A stretch of 64,000 nucleotides of DNA from Falciphora oryzae (taxonomy: Eukaryota > Ascomycota > Sordariomycetes > Magnaporthales > Magnaporthaceae), in contig JNVV01000016.1 in assembly GCA_000733355.1 (NCBI GenBank), positions 319,181 through 383,180 on the forward strand. Reading direction: 5' to 3'. Below, one piece after another: positions 57,560 through 64,000 of the stretch. The notes under the pieces were generated by a model. It was not told where the DNA came from. It saw nothing but the letters and a program-made list of their open reading frames with translations, and did no database searches. Both the position numbers and the translations under genes were made by a program. Within the stretch, counting starts at the first letter, position 1. Each line of letters opens with the position of its first letter.

Positions 57560-60500
57560 CTTCTTCTTTTTCACCTCTTTTGCTCTCCCGTACTTGTCCC
57601 CTCTCCTATCTTGCTCTGCTCCATCCACGCACATTGCACAATCACGCTCGCTCCCACAATACTTGCTGTATGAACTGGTGAAAGACCGGGCCGCATGGCT
57701 GGACCCCCCGATACAACATCGCGGATGAAGGCTAGCGTCACAACCGGTTCTTGGGTCGTCTGTTCTTTGCGCTTTCGCTGTTTTTACAACCAAAACATTG
57801 GGCGTTCAACAACGGATCCAAGACGCTTTCAAAGTGTCTTATCGTGGGCTATTTCAACCTGGCCCACGCCCTTTCCCCTTTTCCCTTGCATCGCAAGCCC
57901 TTGTCTCCACCACTCAACATTCCCTAGCGATGTACTCGCCTTTGGATTTGGCACCCTGTGGCTGTTTAGCATATCCCTGAGTAGAGAGCATACTTTTTGA
58001 GCATCCCTTTTCTTTCTTCTCTGTTTTCCCCCTGTACAATGAGATAGCGGCAACCCCGAAGGAAGAGTGCCTAGCGGCAGCGGATGGACCGAGTTCTGGA
58101 GGAGTCAGAGGAATCTAGGTGGATGGACAAAAGGCGGCAGGCAGCGTGCGTGCCAAGCCGGTCGCGCACGAGGGGAACCCACAGAAGCGGTGGAATTGTT
58201 CGGGAAAATGGAACACGATGATGATATACCAAATATAGGCATCCGGGCATCCTGCAAGCATTTCGGAGGGACTGTCACCGGGACGGGGTGGCGGTGTGCA
58301 AAAAACGACCCCATCTACGGTCAAGAAAGGGCGCATACGGCGGATATTTGTGCCCAGCCACGCTTGGGTTGGATTCGGAGAGTGGTTGTGGGAATCTTGG
58401 AGCGAATGACAGCCGCAGGGAAATGCAATCAAGAAGCCTCTATGTGTCGCTGCCTCACTTTTCGCCCTGTCGAGCAATGACGCCCCGGATGACACCGCCG
58501 CAGCCCCTGCGGGCAGACAGTATTGGCGGGTCATGTTGGTCCCTGCCCGACCCCCTCCGGGATCGCGCACCTGCATACCGGAGTACATGATTTGTTTATT
58601 TTTTCCGGCCTCCCGGTTCCAGACTAACTCGAAGGGGAGAATCCAGAGACAGAATGTCCGAGGAAGCCCAGGGAAAAGGTGTCATAGGCTTGGATGGGGA
58701 AGCGGATAGTGGAACAACAGAAGCCATGCTAGTGACAGTCTTGCAGGACGCTTGTGCCCGACGGCACGTGTAACGCTCGGGGGAGACACGGAGTCTCCAG
58801 GCTGCATCGACAGCTGCAACAAGCGTAGCACTAGAGGAACAGGACAGCCTGGGCCGTCAAAAGGTCCTGCAAAAGGTCCTGGGCTGACTGTGCAGCCCTG
58901 ACACAAGACTGGTGGCTGTCCCAGCACGGCCTTGAGTGTGCCCAAGCCGAGACCACCCCCTCCCTCCAAGCAGTTGCGCACTTTGAGGAGGGGCAAGGTG
59001 GTGTGACTGCAGTTGACGAAGCGGGCTCCCGCATGAACTATGAGCGGTGATGTGATGGGCAGGGAGAGGGTGTGCGTATGTGTGGCGGGCGGGTTGCACT
59101 ACATGGCTACAGAAGACGAAAAGGATGCAGACACAGATACAGCAGTCTGCGATTGGACGACACCGGGTGACTGCCCCGGACGCAATGGGTGTAATGTAAT
59201 GGAATGGGTGTATCCAGTACGACCAACCTTACGTCGACGTGCATCGGGGCTGTGGAGAGCAAACAGCCTGAAGGGAGCCCCCAGAAAGGTCCTTCATGTC
59301 CGCATCCCTCGGTCGAAGCTGCGGGTTGGCGGCGAAGAAAGGCGGCGGCGCGATGGAGCTGAAGGAAGTTGCGGTGTTTATTCCTGCGCTGCTGGATGGA
59401 ACCTTGCGGGGCCTCTGCGGTATGACCGCCTCCATGTGGAGATGGCCCAGCGCAGTCGGATGCTGGGTTCTTTGTAATTGATTGCATGCGCCGTCGTGAG
59501 AAGAAGAGAAAGGAGAGAGAAGGAGTCACGGGCCCATCCATTTCTCCCATCGCGTCATGGCTGAAATGAGGCAGCCATTCGGGAGCGCTTCAGTTCCGAG
59601 GCTGGGCTCCTACCTAGGTCTAGATTGAGATTAGGCGCGCGGTGTTGAGGCCGCAACAGCTGGCGGTCGACAGGCAAAAACGCACGAAAAAAAAAAAAAA
59701 AAAAAAATCTGGGCTAGCCCCCTGAGCTGGCCGGCTGGCAAAGAAAAATACGGGAAGCACAGCAGCCAATGCCAGGCTCCAATGGAGCAGCAGCGCGGAA
59801 CCGATTCGACCCACGGGCTCCACGACGAGGGAATACGGCAGACGAAGGTTGGTTTTTTTCTCGACGACCAAGTGCCAATACCCATCCTACCCGACATACG
59901 TGGCACTGAGGCGGCGGCCATTGGATTGGCACGCCCGGGGCGGGTGAGACGGGGCAGCCGGGACTGGAGGGGAGGTCGGCCGAGCCAGCGGCCTATTCGT
60001 CGACCTCTGTGCACGCCCGCTGCGAGATGGAAGGGGGTGGGGGTGGTGGGTGGTGTCCCTGGCATCTCCGATCCGGCATCTCCAGACCGTCACGGTCGAA
60101 TGTGCGTGCTGAGTCGAAGCTTCGAGTTGGGCACTGCTGCTGCTGCTGCTGTCACTGTTGGCTGCTGGCTGCTGGCTGCCCACCTGCTCTCCCGCCCGCC
60201 TGTCCCCTCCCCGTCCAAGGCCCCGTCATGCATGCACAGCGAGCGCATCGTGGACATCGTGGACATCGTGGATATGATCGGGCTGCAAGATTGGTTGTCA
60301 GTATCTATGGGCATGTCATGGGCCGCACGATCAGGGCCGGCTTTCCTTTTTTTTTTCTTTTTTTTTTTCTACTTTTGTCGTCGGGAACTCGTGTGGTCCC
60401 ACCCTCCAGCTCTGACTCCCGTCCTCGCGGCACACCATCACAACCAGGCTTCGTGCGCTTTTTGCTCGGCACTCGCCAACACGCAAAAGGCGATCAATAG

Positions 60501-61171
60501 TTCCCTAAATTCGGAGCAAGGCTGCTTTCCTCGTGGGCAGGTATCCTGCCCCCGCACGGCATCGCATCCGGTCCCCTGCTTCTGATCCTTTGTCGTGCCC
60601 CGACCCCAGCCAGTCATCCTTCCCGGTGTCGGGAGGGGTGTCTCAACAGCTCGACGTGCACAAAAGTGTGCGTCGCCAGAGCGAACGAACACCAGCGCCG
60701 CCCCACACGGTGCCCACCACGACACCGCGTCCCCACACCTCCCAGTTTGCTCTTCCCAGGTTAGTGCGCTGATCCTCTCAATTCCCACTGTCCCGCCAGG
60801 CTCGGCCTGGCCACCCGGCGGCTGCAACCCATCGCTCGCCCCACGCACCACCGACCACCTCGTCCACCGCTGGCTAGTGCCCACCAGTGGCAGCACTCCT
60901 TCCCGCCCCTTCCCAAACCAGGGGGCCAGGGCCTCCTGAGGATCTCTGCTGGCCATCTCCTCCCAGCGAAGGGACAAGCCCCCAGTGCGTGCGGGAGGGG
61001 CACGGCGTGCATCGAGCGATGTGACGGGTGTGATGGCGGCCGTGAATGGAGAGAAACAGAAACGACGGCAGACGGTTCGATGTTTGCCGACGATTTGCGC
61101 ACGCGTGTCGCTGCTCGCCATCTGATTGAAATACCTCTGCCCTCCTCCTCTTCCCCCCTCCTCCTCCATCC
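57380..61171. other. Gene-poor region (3.8 kb)
   Basis: This region lies between EMG1 and the 14-residue-repeat gene. It contains CTTTT-type T/C runs just after EMG1, a poly-A at 59687-59707, an ACCTAGGT palindrome at 59612-59619, a GCT run near 60138 and a T-rich tract near 60350. The longest ORFs on both strands are of skewed composition without domains. No gene can be supported. Confidence 0.45.
59687..59707. repeat. Poly-A tract (21 nt)
   Basis: Homopolymer in intergenic sequence with no associated retroelement features. Confidence 0.9.
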
Positions 61172-63033
61172 ATGCCGCTCCCCTTCCTCGAGGTCTCGCA
61201 TCTTGCCTCGTTCACGTCCTTCTGCTCGGCCGTCGCCCAGCCGCTTGGCCTGCGCTTCCTCAATAGCCCCAGCCCCAGCCCCAAGCCCAACAGCGCCGAC
61301 CAGGACCAGCCCAGCAGCAGCGGGCCCTCAGTCACCTTTGGCGTGCCCCAGCAACCCGTCTTCCAGGTCCGCCAGGTCACGGGCCGACCCCTGAAGCTTC
61401 CCATACCGTGCTCACCGCACCTTCGGCCCAGGCGGTGCGCGACTTCCACACATTCGCCTCGCGTGCCAACCCCCCCAGCAAGGAGTCGGCAAAGCTGCCA
61501 CCGCCCGTCCTGCCCCTCTTCGGCCCCACCGCTGATTCGCGCGACCAGGGTGCCGACTCACCGACGGGCGCAAGGGTCGTCGGTCTCGACGGCAATATAA
61601 TGGAGGTCGTCTACGTCCCTCACGCCACTGGGCCTGTCAGCTACGACGGAGCTCCTATGCGCGAAACACAGTCGTCCACCAACGAAGTCAACCGCATCAT
61701 GAACTGGAACTACGGCGTCGCCACCTCGGCCCAGGCCGCCGAGCCGCACCCCACCCGCAGCGCCGCCCCCAGCCGCCACTATGCGCCCTTGCACTTCGCC
61801 GGCTCGACCGTCCCGGTTCCGGACCAGGGTCCCTACATCCTGCGGCGCAGCGTTACCACTTCCACCATCATAGACCCGCCCTACCCGGCCGGGTCGCCGC
61901 GTGAAGGCTCCAAGGGCGGCATGAGCTCCGGCATGGTCGGCCTCCTGGGTGCTGCCGTTGGCGCCGCTGCCGGTGCCGCCGTCACCTACAGCATGCTCAC
62001 CCGCGATCGCACCCAGGCTTCTGGACAGGAGCTCGACGTCCCCGCCTTCCAGCGCCGGAGCACCTTCCCGGATCCCTTCCCGGCCCACCGCCGCGGCCGC
62101 TTCGTCGAGCTCGAGCGCACCGTCGAGAAGCTCGAGTACCCGGACCGGTACCCCCAGCTGGAGAACGGCCCCGGAGCCGCCCCCGCCTACATGGCCCGGT
62201 ACAGCCAGGTTCCCGGCCACGACGACGCCAGGAGCCGCGTTTCGACCCGCTACCAGGTGGCAGCCCCCCCGCCCAGCGTGCGCACCCCCACCGAGGTCTC
62301 AGCCGCCCGCGGCCCCCAGCTCCTCCTCACTGAGGCGGAGCACCGCAGTCACGTGGGATCGAGATATGGCGGCGAGGCCGACGCTCGCAGCTACGCCCCA
62401 TCGAGGCACCCGGTCGAGGCCGACGCCCGCAGCTATGGTCCCTCGAGGCACCACGTCGAGGCCGACGCTCGCAGCTACGCTCCATCCAGACGTGGCGTCG
62501 AGGCCGATGCTCGCAGCCACGCCCCATCGAGATATGCTGCCGAGGCCGATGCCCGCAGCTACGCTCCGTCGAGGCATCCGGGTGAGATCGACGCGAGGGC
62601 TAGGTTTCCCGCTGCCATCCCGATCCCCGCGTCGGTTGTCGGCGGGAGCACGTACGACGCCCCGCACGATGCCGCGAGCTACGTGTCGGCGCGCAGTCAG
62701 AGGACGGCGACCCACACCCTCAAGCCGATGCCCGAGGGCGCGTCCTACCAGGTGGCCGGCGGCGCCAGGCCGGCGCGGGCGGCGAGCCGGGTGACGACGG
62801 CCACCATGAGAGACCCGGCGGCCCAGGAGCCGAGGGCTTTCAGCCGCAGCCAGATGCCCCCGCGTGGCCACGCGCCCAGCAATGCGGGCACCCGGGTGTC
62901 GGCGAGGCAGGTTCCGCTGCCGACGAGCCGGAACGGGTGGGAGACCAACGACGACACCGACAGCATCACGCCCGACGACAGCATCAGCTGCGTCGGCAGC
63001 AACTCTCGCAGCAGGCCCCGGGCTTACCACTAG
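61172..63033 (+). CDS. Uncharacterised protein with tandem 14-residue repeats
   Basis: I do not recognise this family. The model joins 61172-61375 to 61432-63033 (601 residues) through a short intron. The donor may instead be at 61367, which removes three residues; both keep frame. The N-terminus reads MPLPFLEVSHLASFTSFCSAV, mildly hydrophobic. A Gly/Ala-rich hydrophobic stretch (GLLGAAVGAAAGAAV) follows near residue 245 and could be a membrane segment. Then come six units with consensus SRHPVEADARSYAP, the last one degraded, and a Ser/Arg-rich C-terminal region ending SRPRAYH. The long open frame, high third-position GC and clean stop support coding. The short 56-65 nt intron lacks a clear branch site, so the N-terminal junction is tentative. 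Confidence 0.7.
62359..62610 (+). repeat. 42-bp coding tandem repeat, six units
   Basis: GAGGCCGACGC-type units start at 62374, 62416, 62458, 62500, 62542 and 62584, a strict 42-bp period. Each unit encodes 14 residues of the uncharacterised protein. Units differ mainly at the three residues before Glu, and the sixth is diverged. Confidence 0.9.
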
Positions 63034-64000
63034 TTATGGTCCTGGAGCGACTGCCCCCACGACCTGATGACGCCACTGATTATTGATGGTTGTTTTTGTG
63101 TTTATCTTTTCTCTTCTTCTGTCTCTCGTTCTACTTCTCACGAGACATCTTGTTTCCATCTCTTCTAACCCATGTGTCTTTTACATGTTATTTTGCGTAT
63201 TTTAAGTTTGCATCTCTTTTTGCGCATCTGACATTTTGTGTTCGAAATTGGCATAACATGCTCTCCCTGTTGGAAAGGAACAATTGTTACGGGAGGTCGT
63301 CTGATTGTATTTTGGAGTTTTGGGCTTTGAAGAACAGGTGCATGGCAAAGGCAGCAAATTTCTGCAGCCTGATCGGAGCCCCCTTTTGGTAGAGACAAGG
63401 GGTGTGAGACGGGCACAAAGCATAGAATATCAACAGAATAACCCACCTAACCCGGGCGGTCGCGAACAGAGCGTCATCTGGGGTGGCTGGCACGGAATTT
63501 GTTTATTTTTTTTTTCTCCCTATCTTGGGCAGGACAGACTGAACGGCGGCGACGAGACCTATAGGCAAGTGATTTCACATAGGGCAGAGGAATGGTGTCC
63601 AGGCAGAGATGGATATTGTCCGGCGTTCACTCGTACTTTTTGCTTGTTTTGACCTCGACTACACCGAAGGGTTTTTGTAACTACGATTCTAAGCAACCTA
63701 CCACGATTTATTTGTTTCTTATGGCTTAGTTCATGCCTCGATTTTCTAGCTTGTCATCCACCGAGTCTTCCTTCCAGTTTCTCTTCAACCAGTTTGTGCT
63801 GTCGAGCTTTCTGCCGAATCCGGCAACCGCCAGCCAGCATGCCCCACCACGCCAAGCTCGCCTGCCCCTGTCCCGCAGCGAGCAGTGGGACAGGAAATCG
63901 CAAGGCTCCGATCATCGGCCCCGCAGAAACGTCAGTCACTGCTTTTGCACAGGCTGGACCAGCGATCCTTGGGCTCGACGGAGAAGGCGCAACCCGCTAT
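63034..64000. other. Intergenic sequence at the window end
   Basis: This holds the 3' flank of the repeat-protein gene, AT-richer than the rest of the window. No supported gene is seen up to the edge. Confidence 0.5.

Noticed and set aside
62359..62610. CRISPR-like array
   Set aside because: Units are contiguous without spacers, in frame inside a coding exon of a eukaryote; it is a protein repeat.

Overview
This window reads as a stretch of a filamentous ascomycete nuclear genome. The genes are interrupted by short introns (mostly 55-150 nt) with fungal branch points (CTGAC, GCTAAC), coding GC is high, and the intergenic spaces are long and rich in pyrimidine tracts. The protein set (a FUS3/KSS1-class MAP kinase opening like the Sordariomycete PMK1 group, ATG9, a Zn2Cys6 factor) points to the Sordariomycetes. 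Magnaporthales is a plausible guess but is not proven here. Two runs of N (21967-22172 and 53374-53533) are assembly gaps.

Layout. 0.4-4.1 kb: SMC6 (-), divergent from an ECD/SGT1-family regulator (+, 4.6-6.7 kb). 6.9-8.4 kb: a degenerate aminoglycoside-phosphotransferase-like protein (-). 11.3-12.7 kb: TAN1/THUMPD1 (-). 13.2-13.8 kb: ERV1 (-), divergent from uroporphyrinogen-III synthase HEM4 (+, to 15.3 kb). 16.1-17.3 kb: OXR1-type TLDc protein (+). 18.6-20.0 kb: MAP kinase (-), followed by about 2.9 kb without a gene. 22.8-25.8 kb: SEC24 (-), divergent from a small single-pass membrane protein (+, 27.4-27.9 kb). 28.7-31.0 kb: Zn2Cys6 transcription factor (-), followed by about 4 kb without a gene. 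34.9-39.5 kb: exportin MSN5 (-). 40.6-43.5 kb: ATG9 (-), divergent from COG6 (+, 44.6-46.8 kb). 47.2-49.7 kb: MIT/AAA ATPase (+). 50.3-50.9 kb: mitochondrial ribosomal protein uS17m (-). 52.1-53.3 kb: secreted N/Q-rich protein whose polyglutamine tail ends at a stop inside the repeat (-). 55.9-57.4 kb: EMG1/NEP1 (+). 61.2-63.0 kb: uncharacterised protein with 14-residue repeats (+).

Most genes are conserved housekeeping functions: chromosome maintenance, tRNA and rRNA modification, heme and disulfide pathways, COPII/COG/autophagy traffic, nuclear export and mitochondrial translation. They are not an operon or a biosynthetic cluster. I see no transposon, CRISPR array, viral insertion or secondary-metabolite core gene. 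Exon structures were worked out by hand from reading frame, splice signals and family expectation. The least ordinary items are the polyQ gene with three in-frame TAA codons that are each one C-to-T change from CAA, the APH-fold protein lacking its catalytic Asp, the 42-bp-period repeat gene, a GC-AG intron in MSN5, and very small terminal exons in SMC6 and SEC24.
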